The notes below the pieces were generated by a model that did not search any database, was not told where the DNA came from, and worked only from the letters and a program-made list of their open reading frames with translations. A DNA stretch of 64,000 nucleotides from Bacteroidota bacterium (lineage in GTDB: Bacteria; Bacteroidota; Bacteroidia; AKYH767-A; OLB10): positions 124,001 to 188,000 of the forward strand of contig JADJOA010000005.1 of assembly GCA_016714005.1 (NCBI GenBank), written 5' to 3'. Positions within the stretch are counted from its first letter, which is position 1. Every line of letters begins with the position of its first letter. Both the position numbers and the translations under genes were made by a program. Below are positions 32,129 through 42,256 of the stretch, piece after piece.

Positions 32129-32694
32129 TTAATAAAGAGGGTAATTACTGCAAGCGGTTCTTATAGTTTTAAGAAGGGCGCTATGTTTTATAATCAATAC
32201 AACACTTAAAATAAACAGTGCAACAGCCAATACAATAAGCCATCTGTTGTTTGCCTGTAATTTGTTGTTTTGTTGCTTAAGGGCAGTTACCTGTTTGCTT
32301 AATGTATCTGTTGCACGCAGCAGGTTATCTAATCGCTGTTCTATGTTCCAGTTTATCGTAAACCATTGAAACTTTTCGTAGTTCCTGAAATCCACCACGC
32401 GGTTTAGAACATTAATAATCTGGTTATCGTTTTTTACCAGGTCTTTTAAAATTTCGTTGCTACGCAAAACATCTTTTTTGGTCTTGCCTCCAAAAATGCC
32501 ATTGCGTTCGAGTAATGATTCGGAATAAGATTTGAATTTTTGTTCGCGCTCGCAAATAGTTTTTGCAATTGCTGTCGGTAATATCCGCTTGTATCTGCTG
32601 ATATTGCGCTTGCTTTTACAGCTACCCATAGCAGCAGCAGAACAATAAAAAAAAATTTGCCTGTTATTTTTTTTCGCATTACTAATTTTATCAT
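32129..32694 (-). CDS. Secreted coiled-coil protein with C-terminal membrane helix (one frameshift)
   Basis: A signal peptide is read from ATG 32694 (ITGKFFFIVLLLLWVAVKAS). A frame change near 32585 links YYRQQLQKLF to EREQKFKSYSESLLERNG. A coiled-coil region (LSKQVTALKQQNNKLQANN) leads into a membrane helix (WLIVLAVALFILSVVLII). The joined length is about 188 residues. I do not recognise the family; the architecture resembles Bacteroidota periplasmic sensor-like fragments. Confidence 0.6.
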
Positions 32695-32792
32695 ACAAAG
32701 TTAGAGCTTCCAAAACAATAATCGTTTACAGATAGACCTAAACAGGATCAATAGTTTTAAAAATAATAAAAGGGCAGGAGGCAGGTGAAAGG

Positions 32793-33432
32793 TTAGTTTT
32801 GCTTAATAGTTTGTTTAAAGTCGTTTGGTTTGGTAAAATACGCTAATCCTAAAACTAAAAACATAGATATAAGCAATGATACTTTCTGCATAATGGCTAA
32901 TAGCTGCCAATCACCGGCACCATACAGGTACAAGGTGTAGTAGAATATTAACATACTCATCACACAGCAAAATTTAAGGACATTTAGCCTGGACTTTAGG
33001 ATAAAAACAGTAATGTAAAACAAGCCCAGTAAAGAAAATGTGCTGGAAACCGTTACCATCATATCATGCAATGATGTGGCTATTAAAAAATTGAAAAGGA
33101 TATTGGCTGTACCCACAATTTTTAAAACTGTTGAAGCATGCCTGTCATATATTTTTTTTGACATGTTGATAAAAAATATGCCATCGCCCACGGAGTGAAA
33201 AGCCATGCCTATAATTGCCCACAGCCTGCCTGGGTTATCCATGCCATTTAAAGCTTTCTCTGCAAAAAGGTTACTGATAAAATTTTTTGACCATTTAAAC
33301 CCAACAGAATTTTTATCGAGCAGTGAGCCCCCCGGATACAATTGAGAAGCTATTAAATAAAACAGCAGAAATTAAAATACATACCAGAACAGAATGTTTT
33401 TTAATTACCTGTGAAATGTAAGATGCCATCAT
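32793..33432 (-). CDS. DUF998-like multi-pass membrane protein (one frameshift)
   Basis: The protein is about 213 residues from ATG 33432 (MMASYISQVIKKHSVLVCIL). A one-base indel in a G-run near 33333 joins SFSIVSGGL to the next frame. Six hydrophobic helices are visible. The loop with a PGG-like motif, then WSKNFISNLF, resembles the DUF998 family; that match is from memory. The function of the family is unknown. Confidence 0.6.
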
Positions 33433-33483
33433 TTGTGACTTTGGTCAGAAAGTTTTTTAATCCACAAATAAGAATGACTACAT

Positions 33484-33931
33484 CTAAACTCCAAACTGTT
33501 TGAGGTGATGATCTAAATGTTTGTACTGGCTCCATGCCCATTCTTCTCCCGAAAAGTTACCGCCTATTGGATGTTTTCTTTTGCTAAGCTCGTTATTACT
33601 GAGTACTGAAAATTTACTGATGTGTGTGAGCAAAAGGTTTTTTGCCTCATCAAAATTTACCTGGCGCTTAACAACAAAACTTGGGCTGGTAGGAAGGTTG
33701 CGTTTGAAATCTCTTTGCTCTAAAATTACTTTTAATGTACCTGCCAAACAATTTACCAAAGAGGTTAGACTTTGGATGAAGCAACCCGAGCGGAACTTCA
33801 AGGGCAATGCTGCAATGGGTAAGCATTTGCGCTACATTCATTTTACCCCACAAAGCATTAGACTGTGGTGTAAGTTTATTTATGCGCTCAATAATTTCCC
33901 TCTGCGCTGTTTGCTCATTCAGGTATTTCAT
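33484..33931 (-). CDS. DUF1569-like DinB-type protein (one frameshift)
   Basis: The protein is about 149 residues. Its N-terminus reads MKYLNEQTAQREIIERINKL and GKMNVAQMLTHCSIAL. Its C-terminus reads HPIGGNFSGEEWAWSQYKHL and DHHLKQFGV. The conserved His residues (THC and LDHHL) are spaced as in DinB-like four-helix metal proteins of the DUF1569 group. The frame changes near 33715. The product is likely a cytoplasmic metal-dependent enzyme of unknown substrate. Confidence 0.7.
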
Positions 33932-33954
33932 ATTTAAACTAATAAATACAGAAA

Positions 33955-34146
33955 CTAACCCTGCTTGCTTTTGTTTGCTTCATTTAAGGTGATAACACCA
34001 TAAAGCAATAAGCCTAAACCTAAACCGGCAAACATGCCTATTATTAATTTGTTGCAGTACCAACCGGTAGCCATGCCAATAAAAAGGCAGCCGCCAATAA
34101 TTAATGAACTTGCTTTTTTAATGTCTTCTTTTCTGTTGTCTGACAT
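33955..34146 (-). CDS. Small two-helix membrane protein
   Basis: This 63-residue protein has a hydrophilic start (MSDNRKEDIKKAS) and two membrane helices, around LIIGGCLFIGMATGWY and IIGMFAGLGLGLLLYGVI, with a basic tail. No family is recognised. It lies 23 bp upstream of the DUF1569-like gene on the same strand. Confidence 0.6.
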   Translation of the reverse strand: MSDNRKEDIKKASSLIIGGCLFIGMATGWYCNKLIIGMFAGLGLGLLLYGVITLNEANKSKQG

Positions 34147-34236
34147 GATGTTTAGTTTTGAGTATTGAGTTGAGAGTGGTTTGTATTAAATATTTTTTGG
34201 CATTGGTACTTAATGTATAATACCTTGTACTCACAG

Positions 34237-35417
34237 TTATGTAAACGCATTTTCACTAGTAACATCCATTCCGGTAATTAATAAATGTATATCGTGTGTT
34301 CCCTCGTATGTAATTACCGATTCTAAATTCATCATGTGGCGCATGATAGATACTCACCAGTTATGCCCATGCCACCGTGTATCTGTCTTGCTTCGCGGGC
34401 TATTTCCAGAGCCATGTTTACATTGTTGCGCTTAGCCATACTAATTTGCGCAGGGGTAGCACGGTTTTCATTCTTTAATACACCTAAACGCCATGCAAGT
34501 AATTGTGCTTTGGTAATTTCTGTTACCATCTCTGCCAATTTCTTTTGCTGCAACTGAAAACCACCAATGGGTCTGCCAAATTGCTTACGCTCTTTGCTAT
34601 ATTGTAAAGCGCTGTCGTAACAATCCATAGCAGCGCCAATAGCACCCCACGATATGCCGTAACGTGCACTATTCAAACAACCCAATGGTCCTTTTAATCC
34701 TTTTACGTTTGGCAATAAATTTTCTTTCGGAACTTTTACATCATTAAAAACAAGCTCACCGGTGGCACTTGCACGAAGGCTCCACTTGCCATGTGTTTCA
34801 GGTGTGGTAAACCCTTTCATGCCACGCTCTACAATCAACCCGCGTATTACACCTTCCTCATCTTTTGCCCATACTACTGCTACGTCAGCAAAAGGGGCAT
34901 TGCTTATCCACATTTTGGCGCCATTTAAAAGGTAATGGTCTCCTTTATCTTTTATGTTACTGACCATGCCGTTTGGGTTGCTTCCATGATCGGGTTCTGT
35001 TAAGCCAAAGCAGCCCAGCCACTCGCCACTGGCAAGTTTTGGTAAATATTTTTTGCGTTGCTCTTCGCTTCCATAGGTGTAAATAGGATACATAACCAAA
35101 GAGCTTTGAACAGATGCAGTTGAACGAATGCCGCTATCGCCCCGTTCAATCTCCTGCATTATTAAACCGTAGCTGATTTGATCTAAACCACCACCGCCAT
35201 ACTCAACAGGAATGTAAGGACCAAAGGCACCAATCTCTGCCAATCCTTTTATTAAATGTTTTGGGAACTCGGCACGTTGTGCATAGTCTTCAATTATGGG
35301 GCTTACTTCTTTTTTTACCCAATCGCGCACGGTGTTGCGCACTAATTTTTGTTCGTCAGTTAAAAGTTCATCAAGCAGGTAATAATCAGGAGCCTGAAAT
35401 CTGTCTGTCTTTGCCAT
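34237..35417 (-). CDS. Glutaryl-CoA dehydrogenase-type acyl-CoA dehydrogenase (one frameshift)
   Basis: This FAD enzyme would oxidise and decarboxylate glutaryl-CoA to crotonyl-CoA in lysine/tryptophan breakdown. Diagnostic strings are GCFGLTEPDHGSNPNGM, GKWSLRASATGELVF, LGCLNSARYGISWG, and after a one-base break near 34353, IMRHMMNLESVITYEGTHDI with the catalytic Glu. The overall string of motifs follows the glutaryl-CoA dehydrogenase subgroup rather than the short-chain enzymes. Joined length is about 393 residues, ending SENAFT. It is divergently placed to the FAH-family gene, with a dispersed repeat between. Confidence 0.9.
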
Positions 35418-35505
35418 TTAAAATATTTTAGTTGAATAATAAATTTCAGCGGGCTAAAATATCAAAAACGAAACAGCCGCAAACGCTAATTACAAAAGGT
35501 TTAAA

Positions 35506-35669
35506 CACAGATTAACAGATCTTAAAAAGGAATTAAAACGCTACGGTTTAAAATTTTTACGGATTATGAGCCGCGAAGCAGTTTCAGTGAAAATCTTTCA
35601 ATCAATTTTAATTAATCTGTAAATCTGTGTCTAAAAAATCAAGCATAAATAAATTTTAGATAAATCTTA
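35506..35669 (+). repeat. Dispersed palindromic repeat, copy 1
   Basis: The copy begins CACAGATTAACAGAT and ends with AATCTGTAAATCTGTG at about 35614-35629. It has an inner TTAAAATTTTTACGGATTA and GAAGCAGTTTCAGTGAAAAT. A tail with TTTTAGATAAATCTT follows. The same design recurs at 58863-59031 and, inverted, at 62406-62573. It sits between divergent genes and may affect the promoter of the FAH-family gene. Confidence 0.75.
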
Positions 35670-35716
35670 ATCTGCTTCTTACTTTCGCACGCACAATTTT
35701 TTAATAATTATCAGAG

Positions 35717-36742
35717 ATGAAATTAGTTACCTACTCAGACAAGCTGCACCAAAGCATTGGTTTATACATTAACACTAAAGTTTATAACCTGCCAAAAGCT
35801 GCACAAAAAAAAGGCTATACCGATTTTCCAAACAATATGCTGGAGTTTTTAAACGGAGGAGAAAGCATGATGGATTTTGCGCGTGAGCTTGAGCATTTGA
35901 TTAAAGATGGAAAACTTGAAACGGAGCATGCCAATGAAACAGATGTAATTATATTGGCACCTGTGCCTAAGCCTACATCGTGCCGCGATGGTTACGCATT
36001 TAGGCAGCATGTGGCGGCAGCGCGCAGAAACCGTAAAGTAGAAATGATTGAAGAGTTTGATCAGTATCCTATTTTTTATTTTACCAACCATAATGCGGTA
36101 CAGGGTCCGGGAGAAATATGGTGTATGCCCGATCATTTTCAGCAATTAGATTTTGAACTGGAAGCGGCTGTTGTTATTGGCAAACAAGGCACAAACATTA
36201 AAGCAAAAGATGCCGACAAATACATTGCAGGTTATTGTATAATGAATGATATGAGCGCGCGTGTTTTGCAAATGGAAGAAATGAAGCTGAATTTAGGTCC
36301 GGCAAAAGGAAAAGATTTTTCTACCGTTATTGGTCCTTACCTTGTAACACCAGATGAGTTAAAAGAAAAATTAGTGGCGGCAAAGCCAAACCACACAGGC
36401 AATAATTACAATTTAAAAATGACCTGTAAGGTTAACGGCAAGCAAGTGAGTGAAGGAAGCATGGGCGATATGGATTGGACATTTGCCGAAATTATTGAGC
36501 GCTGTGCTTATGGCGCTAACATATTGCCGGGCGATGTTATTGGCAGTGGTACCGTTGGCACAGGCTGTTTTCTTGAACTGAACGGAACCGGAAAACTTAA
36601 TGATCCAAATTATGCTACGCAGTGGTTACAACCAAACGATGTGGTAGAAATGGAAATTACGGGATTAGGCAAACTCACCAATACCATCAGAAAAGTTAAT
36701 ACCGACTTTTCGATACTGGCACTTAAAAAGATGGGAAAATAA
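35717..36742 (+). CDS. Fumarylacetoacetate hydrolase (FAH) family protein
   Basis: This intact 341-residue enzyme has FAH-fold features: PTSCRDGYAFRQHV, a metal-binding series around LDFELEAAVVIGK (acidic ligands), YIAGYCIMNDMSAR (Asp ligand), GKDFSTVIGPYLV, and GSGTVGTGCFLEL. The family hydrolyses C-C bonds in fumarylacetoacetate-like substrates or acts on acylpyruvates. It is shorter than the dedicated tyrosine-pathway enzyme, so I keep the call at family level. TACTTTCG lies about 25 bp before the start and resembles the Bacteroidota -7 box (TAnnTTTG). Confidence 0.85.
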   Translation: MKLVTYSDKLHQSIGLYINTKVYNLPKAAQKKGYTDFPNNMLEFLNGGESMMDFARELEHLIKDGKLETEHANETDVIILAPVPKPTSCRDGYAFRQHVAAARRNRKVEMIEEFDQYPIFYFTNHNAVQGPGEIWCMPDHFQQLDFELEAAVVIGKQGTNIKAKDADKYIAGYCIMNDMSARVLQMEEMKLNLGPAKGKDFSTVIGPYLVTPDELKEKLVAAKPNHTGNNYNLKMTCKVNGKQVSEGSMGDMDWTFAEIIERCAYGANILPGDVIGSGTVGTGCFLELNGTGKLNDPNYATQWLQPNDVVEMEITGLGKLTNTIRKVNTDFSILALKKMGK

Positions 36743-36779
36743 AAGGCTGCCAATTTTCAGACAGCCTCTTATTTTTTTA
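36741..36779. terminator. Terminator between convergent genes
   Basis: AGGCTG (36744-36749) pairs with CAGCCT (36762-36767), followed by a T-run. It sits between the FAH-family stop on the plus strand and the thioredoxin stop on the minus strand, so it may serve both. Confidence 0.7.
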
Positions 36780-36806
36780 TTAAAATATTTACTGTGATTT
36801 ATGCAG

Positions 36807-37126
36807 TTAAGCTAACTGCTTGTCAAGCTTTCCGGCAAGAGCCGCTTTAGGTGCCACACCCACTTGCTTATCTACTACTTGCCCGTTTTTAAACACAAGC
36901 AGGGTAGGTATGTTCCTGATGCCAAATTGCATGCTAATGTTTGGATTGCTATCCACATCTACTTTGCCTACAACTGCCTTACCGTCATAATCTTTTGCAA
37001 GTTCTTCCACAATAGGACCAACCATGCGGCAGGGTCCGCACCATTCTGCCCAAAAATCAACCAATACGGGTTTGTCCGATTTCATTACAACTTCCTCGAA
37101 GTTGCTGTCTGTATTTCTAATGCCAT
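36807..37126 (-). CDS. trxA: Thioredoxin (one frameshift)
   Basis: This is a cytoplasmic disulfide reductase of about 106 residues. It shows DFWAEWCGPCRM with the active-site pair, DVDSNPNISMQFGIRNIPTL (cis-Pro loop), and VFKNGQVVDKQVG. The ATG at 37126 begins MALEIQT; a one-base indel near 37105 joins it to NFEEVVMKSDKPVLVDFW, the normal thioredoxin N-terminus. Confidence 0.93.
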
Positions 37127-37370
37127 AATTATATACTTTATAGAGATTTGTTATTTAAACTATTTGAGTCAACAAATATACCAAGGCAAAGTTTCTGACC
37201 AATTGGCAGAGTTTAATTTTTTTAACAGGAGTATGGTTGGCTATTACATTTTTTTGGACTTTAGCTTGTATCGGTATTGGTGGAGTGGGGCGATTGATGT
37301 GTATTTAGACATACTTTTAAGATTAATGTTTTCTGAGGGATTTTGTTTGAAGTAAATGCCTATTACATGT

Positions 37371-37727
37371 TTACTTTAAGGAAGTTAGTGTTTACTTTAA
37401 CAATATGATAAGTTGCTTTACCAAACTTATTGCTTACTTTAAGTAATGAAGGGCGTACTTTAGGTAATTAATTATTTACTTTATAGAAGACAAGATATAC
37501 TTTGACGAATTAATGCTATACTACAGAAGATAGCACTGACACATTAAGCGGCTTGTAATTAGCCTCAAGCACATTTACTGTCACTTTTGACAAATTGTAA
37601 TTTACTTTTAGTGTTTTGCTTTAAACAACAGGCGGCTTGGTTTTTAAATTAAGCGATTGCAAGTTCACCTTTGGTAATTTGACATTAACTTTTGCCTTAT
37701 TTTAATTTAACTGATGTGTTTAAGGTG
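37371..37727. repeat. 21-bp-period tandem array 2 (17 units)
   Basis: Seventeen consecutive 21-bp units in exact register start near 37371, with consensus TTACTTTA followed by 13 variable bases often containing AAT or AATT. The last units drift to TCACTTTTG and TAACTTTTG. One plus frame reads as heptads like TLRKLVF, TLSNEGR and TFGNLTL but is broken by several TAA/TGA stops, so I do not call a protein. It is unrelated in base content to array 1 yet has the same period. It also precedes a hypothetical gene, at 38078. The 350 bp after it hold no gene that I can support. Confidence 0.8.
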
Positions 37728-38077
37728 AAACCCGAGGCAAATAACTCATTGTTTTAGGAAGGATGTTTTAAGGATAGATTATTTTATGTAATACAAATAA
37801 GACAGAGGCATAAAACAATTTTACTTAATGCCTTGCGTATGCCGGTATGCCGGGTGATGATAATTTTAAAGTTTAAAGAGGCAGATTATGTGTTTAGGGA
37901 AGGCATGGTGTAACTACGAAAAAAGATTTGAGCCTGAAAAACAAAGAGTTGCAAAGAAGGCTATAACTTTTTAATTTTATAAAAGTATATATTGATATAA
38001 ATTTTTAATGCAGTATATTTCATTAAAAATAACAAAATTAAATAAAATAATATTTCAAACAACTAAATTTTAAAAAA

Positions 38078-38973
38078 ATGACATCTACACAAAAAGCAAA
38101 AACAAACATGTATTTAGGACTATTATTATTCCTAAACGGAACATTAAACATTTGGCAAGTGCTGGCAGCCTTTGTAACAGCATTTGATGAGTTTAAATTA
38201 AAATTACAGGAATTGCAGGGGCAGCAGGCAAGGCAGGAAGAAATAACCAAGGGCTACGCGGTGCAAAAAAGAAATGCGCTGATGAAAATGGCAGATCTGG
38301 CTTACAAAATGAAAGGTGCTTTGCAGGCGTTTGCTGCAGCTACAGGCAATGATATTTTGTTTGGAAAAATAAACTGGTCGTTTACTGATTTGATTGAAGG
38401 AGCCAGCACAGTAAAGAAAAACCGCAGCCAGGTGATTTTGAATTTTGGGAAGGAAGAGGTTGGTAATTTAGCGGCATACTCGGTAACAGAGGCTGATTTG
38501 GAAGCGCTGGAAGAAGCGATAGAAAATACAACCTTTTAATAAGCAGTCCCAAAAGGTGTGATAGCAGAGCGCGAGGAAGTAACCAGGCACATAGCTGAAA
38601 TTGATAAAGGAAATAGATGCGTTGCTTAAAAAGCGTATGGATAAACTGGTTTCGTTTTTCAGGCTAAGCAATAATTCGTTTTACAATACTTACTTTAACG
38701 AGCGTGCTATAAATGATCCAAAGAAAAATTTTACTGAAATATATGCCAGGATAGTGAACAAGGAAACGGGAGAAACGATAGAAGGTGCGCTGATGAAAGC
38801 TATAGGCAGCAAAGGCACTGAGTTTACAGAAGTGAGCAATTACCAGGGGAATAGCTGACAGAAAGCAAATTGAACCTGAAGTGTATAATTTGGAGTTTGA
38901 GATGCCGGGATATGAAACAGCGTTGGTAAAAAACATTAAACTAAGCCCGGGAGAGAAAGAGGAATTGTGGTAG
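38078..38973 (+). CDS. Conserved hypothetical helical protein (breaks near 38540, 38600 and 38868)
   Basis: The first part (153 residues) starts MTSTQKAKTNMYLGLLLFLN and is helical, with ALMKMADLAYKMKGALQAFA and GNLAAYSVTEADLEALEEAI. The second part (EREEVTRHIAEI, KEIDALLKKRMDKLVSFFRL, NSFYNTYFNERAIND) and a tail (ADRKQIEPEVYNLEFEMPGY) are in shifted frames. Together they match my memory of an uncharacterised Bacteroidota protein of about 220-300 residues. The stop at 38537 could be genuine, giving two genes or a decayed one. It lies downstream of array 2 on the same strand. Confidence 0.6.
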
Positions 38974-39062
38974 AACTGAAGCCTTTAGGTTAAGTAATAT
39001 TAACAGAATTATAGGAGCCTGTTTAGAATTTATCTAAAGATTTGTTTTATACTTTTTGCCTG

Positions 39063-39097
39063 ACCCCCCTCCAAAAGAGAGGGGTTTGTTTTTTTTA
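39063..39097 (+). terminator. Rho-independent terminator
   Basis: CCCCTC (39066-39071) pairs with GAGGGG (39079-39084), followed by a long T-run. It is placed after the hypothetical gene ending at 38973 and before the promoter of the next gene. Confidence 0.75.
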
Positions 39098-39144
39098 CGA
39101 CTTTCAGATTGTTTATTGCCGTTTGTAATTTTTTTAAAAACTTC

Positions 39145-39174
39145 TTGTTTATTAGTTTGAGAAACATACTTTTG
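39145..39174 (+). promoter_or_regulatory. Bacteroidota-type promoter for the 39204 gene
   Basis: TACTTTTG at 39167-39174 fits the -7 consensus TAnnTTTG, and TTG at 39145-39147 lies at the expected -33 distance, with about 19 bp between. The start codon at 39204 is 30 bp downstream. Confidence 0.55.
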
Positions 39175-39203
39175 GTATATGTAAAAAAAAAAATAACCAC
39201 AAC

Positions 39204-42200
39204 ATGAGAGCCTTTAACCTTTTACCTGTATTGTTATTTGTTTGTGTTTTTTGTAATGCACAAAACGTAAACTTAGAATGGAATAAAAAATTTAACAACA
39301 AAAGCGAGGCTACTGATTTAAAAGTAAAAGCCGACAGTGAAGGCTATATATATTTAGCCGGTACTTTTTATGGCGACAGCATAAACGGCAATGATGGTGT
39401 ACTAACAAAATTAGCACCCAACAAAGACTCGGTTTTTTCTGTGGTGCTGCGCGGCACAAGTGCCGGTGAGGATAAGGTAAACGGGCTTGCTTTTGATGAA
39501 AACGATAACAGCTACGTGGCAGGCAGTTTTAAAACGAAAAGGGGTAATTACACACCCGGTGTGGTTAAGGTAAATAATGAAGGTGTGCTTAAATGGCACT
39601 ACTATGCTACGAGCTACGGTGAAAATTTTAATGAGGCGGTAAAAGTAATAGCCGTAAGCAGCAATGAAATATATGTTTGCGGCACTTATTTTATTGATGA
39701 AGGGCAGACAGGTGTTTTTATACAGAAACTTGACTCGAGCGGAACTGTTGAATGGAATTACAATTATGCGAATGAAGGTTTAAATAAGATAGCTGATTTT
39801 GCGATAGGTACGGATAACATGGTGGTATTGGCAGGAAATAAGCAAGTTAATGAAAGTGTTTATGATGCTTTTATGATTAAATTAGATGCAGAGGGGGAAG
39901 CTATTTGCGAAAGGATGTTAAGCGATGTTGCAGGTATGGATGTTTTTATAAGCGCTATGGCTGCGGGCGATGGCGCATATTATATGGCAGGCAATACAGG
40001 AGATAAGGATTATTTTACCATAAGGTTAAATGGTAATGGAGATTTAGAATGGTATGCAACGTATGATGGTGAAGGATTAGATGATATAGCAACGGGGGTA
40101 GTATGTGTAAATGGAAATGTGGCAGTATGCGGAACAGCGGAAACCGAGGAATATAGTAACGGAATAAACAAAGATATAGTAGTGATTTTGTATAACCAGG
40201 ATGGGGAGCAGGTATGGTTGCAGAGGTTTAACAGCAATAATGATGGCAATGATTATGCTACCGGAATAAAGGTAAATGCTGTGAATGAGGATGAGCTATT
40301 GGTTTGCGGAATGACCTCAACTGAAGATCAATTAAATAATGCATATATATTATGTTACAGTGCCGATGGAGAAGTGATATGGAGTATAGGATATAACGAT
40401 GAGGAAAACCGTGATAACATAACAAGTGATTTTGATGTGGACTTTTTGGGCAATGTGTATGTGGGCATGAACAGTGTAAATGCGGAGAATGTAAAAGGAG
40501 AACTGATAAAACTAAACCAGCCTGAGAAAGTGATAGTGGTGCTGAAAAATTTTTTAAAACTGATAACCATAGGCATGCTTGATGCCAGCACTAATGCCAC
40601 GGTAAAGGCTCAGGTAAATAAAATGTGTGCGCTAACGGTTGATAGTTTTTTTCATGTAAGTTTTAAAACTTTAATAGATAGCTGCATTGCCAACGGCTAT
40701 AATTTAAAACAGGAGATGAATGAAAAAATTGCGGATTACCATAGCTGGGATGCAAGCAATTATGTTGATTATATTTTTAAGCGGTTTTGGGTGATGGGAA
40801 ACCGATATAACGTATTGCTTGCCATACCGCACTACAGCCATTTTGATACAACTGCTTTAAATGATGATGCTAAACTGAGTTATGAATATGATGAAACGGA
40901 TTACCCGATACAGTGTTTAAACTGTGCCGGAGGAACAATAGATAAGGCAGGGACGGAGAGTAATGTAACGTGGACGATACTTACTACACCCAGACCACAT
41001 TATTATATTAATGGGGATCCTACAGTGTATTTGACATCGTGTTCAGGAGTGCTTTACACTGCGATTGGTGATCGCTGTAGAGTGTGTCCGCCAAGTACAC
41101 CCGGACCAATTATTGAAGGACAGGGAAGTTCAACCGGACATATTGAAATTGAAATAAAAATAGGTGATTTTGGCTTACCGGGAACTGATCAATGTTATTA
41201 TTCTTACAATACTTATCCTACTTTCTACGACCCCAACCCTATGCCTACTCCTGTTTATGCACGCTTATCAAAAGTAGGAGATATGCCTTATTATGTACCT
41301 ACTTATCCAACCTTAGCAGCCGATGAATGTTACAGATTAGAAAAAGTGCAGCATCCCATTTACGACAGGGAGATAATTTTGCACAACTAGGATTATTTGG
41401 AACCAGTACCCAACACATTTCAGATGAATTTGCGGGAACCCCTTTAAATCCTTACACCGTAGTTGGTGATGTGCTTTCTTTATGCTATCCCGATATTTTG
41501 TTTAATGGAATTGGCGACCATGCATCGCGCTATGCATTGGCGCATGGTATTTATAAAATTGACAGACCGGGCTCTCAACAAAAACCGGTTTATTTTGCGT
41601 TTCCAGCAGCACAAGGAATATGGAGCGGACAAGGACCAGACATGGGAATTTTTTATGGAACAACTTCCTCATTCAGCGCCTGTAGCAGCGGAATACCTAA
41701 TTTGCAAATATTTGAAGATTATTTTACTGAGCAATGTGATTTTTGTGGAATAGCACCTCTGGCTTTAGGGTTACCTATAAGCACAATAATGGGGTACTTA
41801 GCAACAACAAATTATAGTGCTTTTTATAATTATTGGTCAGCTAATGCAGTTACCGTTGGTGTGCGAACAGGCAGCGCGAATCAAACTCCAAGCGGTACAC
41901 ATAATTCGGGGTTAAGTGGTGTAAATATTTATGATTTTACACCTGCCAACAGCAATACATGTACAACAACGGGGCTAACAAAAATTGGAGAACTGAAAGT
42001 TCTTTCCAAGGGCGATTATCAAGCCTGTAAAAATTTGTCAACACCGGTTTCTCCGGGCACGCAAATAACCATTAAGGTAATAGCCAATTACAAAACCGGG
42101 CAATCTGTTAATGATTGTAAAACCGTAACATTGGTTGCAAACAATGACCCAGGGCAACCGCCTGCCGATTTTACCAATATAGCAGTTTTGATTAGAGGCG

Positions 42201-42256
42201 ATATAAAGGATTATAACAATAGTGTAGATAATTATTTAGTAGAGATTTGGCAATGA
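39204..42256 (+). CDS. Large secreted protein with propeller-like repeats (one frameshift)
   Basis: The signal peptide is MRAFNLLPVLLFVCVFCNAQ. The first 430 residues hold repeats similar to SBBP units (GYIYLAGTFYGDS, DNSYVAGSFKTKRG, NEIYVCGTYF). The remainder is a Cys-containing region of unknown fold (CLNCAGGTIDK, DRCRVCPPSTPGP, CDFCGIAPLALG). The frame breaks near 41370 (HPIYDR then DNFAQLGLFG). Length is about 1,017 residues. The C-terminus (NYLVEIWQ) is not a recognisable sorting domain. Its stop overlaps the next start (ATGA at 42253), so it forms an operon with the delta-60 gene. Confidence 0.75.

Noticed and set aside
34332..35417. Acyl-CoA dehydrogenase truncated as a pseudogene
   Set aside because: The missing C-terminus follows directly in another frame with the catalytic Glu region intact, so a one-base error is more likely.
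24286..37727. CRISPR arrays
   Set aside because: The units are contiguous 21-bp repeats without unique spacers of constant length, and no cas genes are present.
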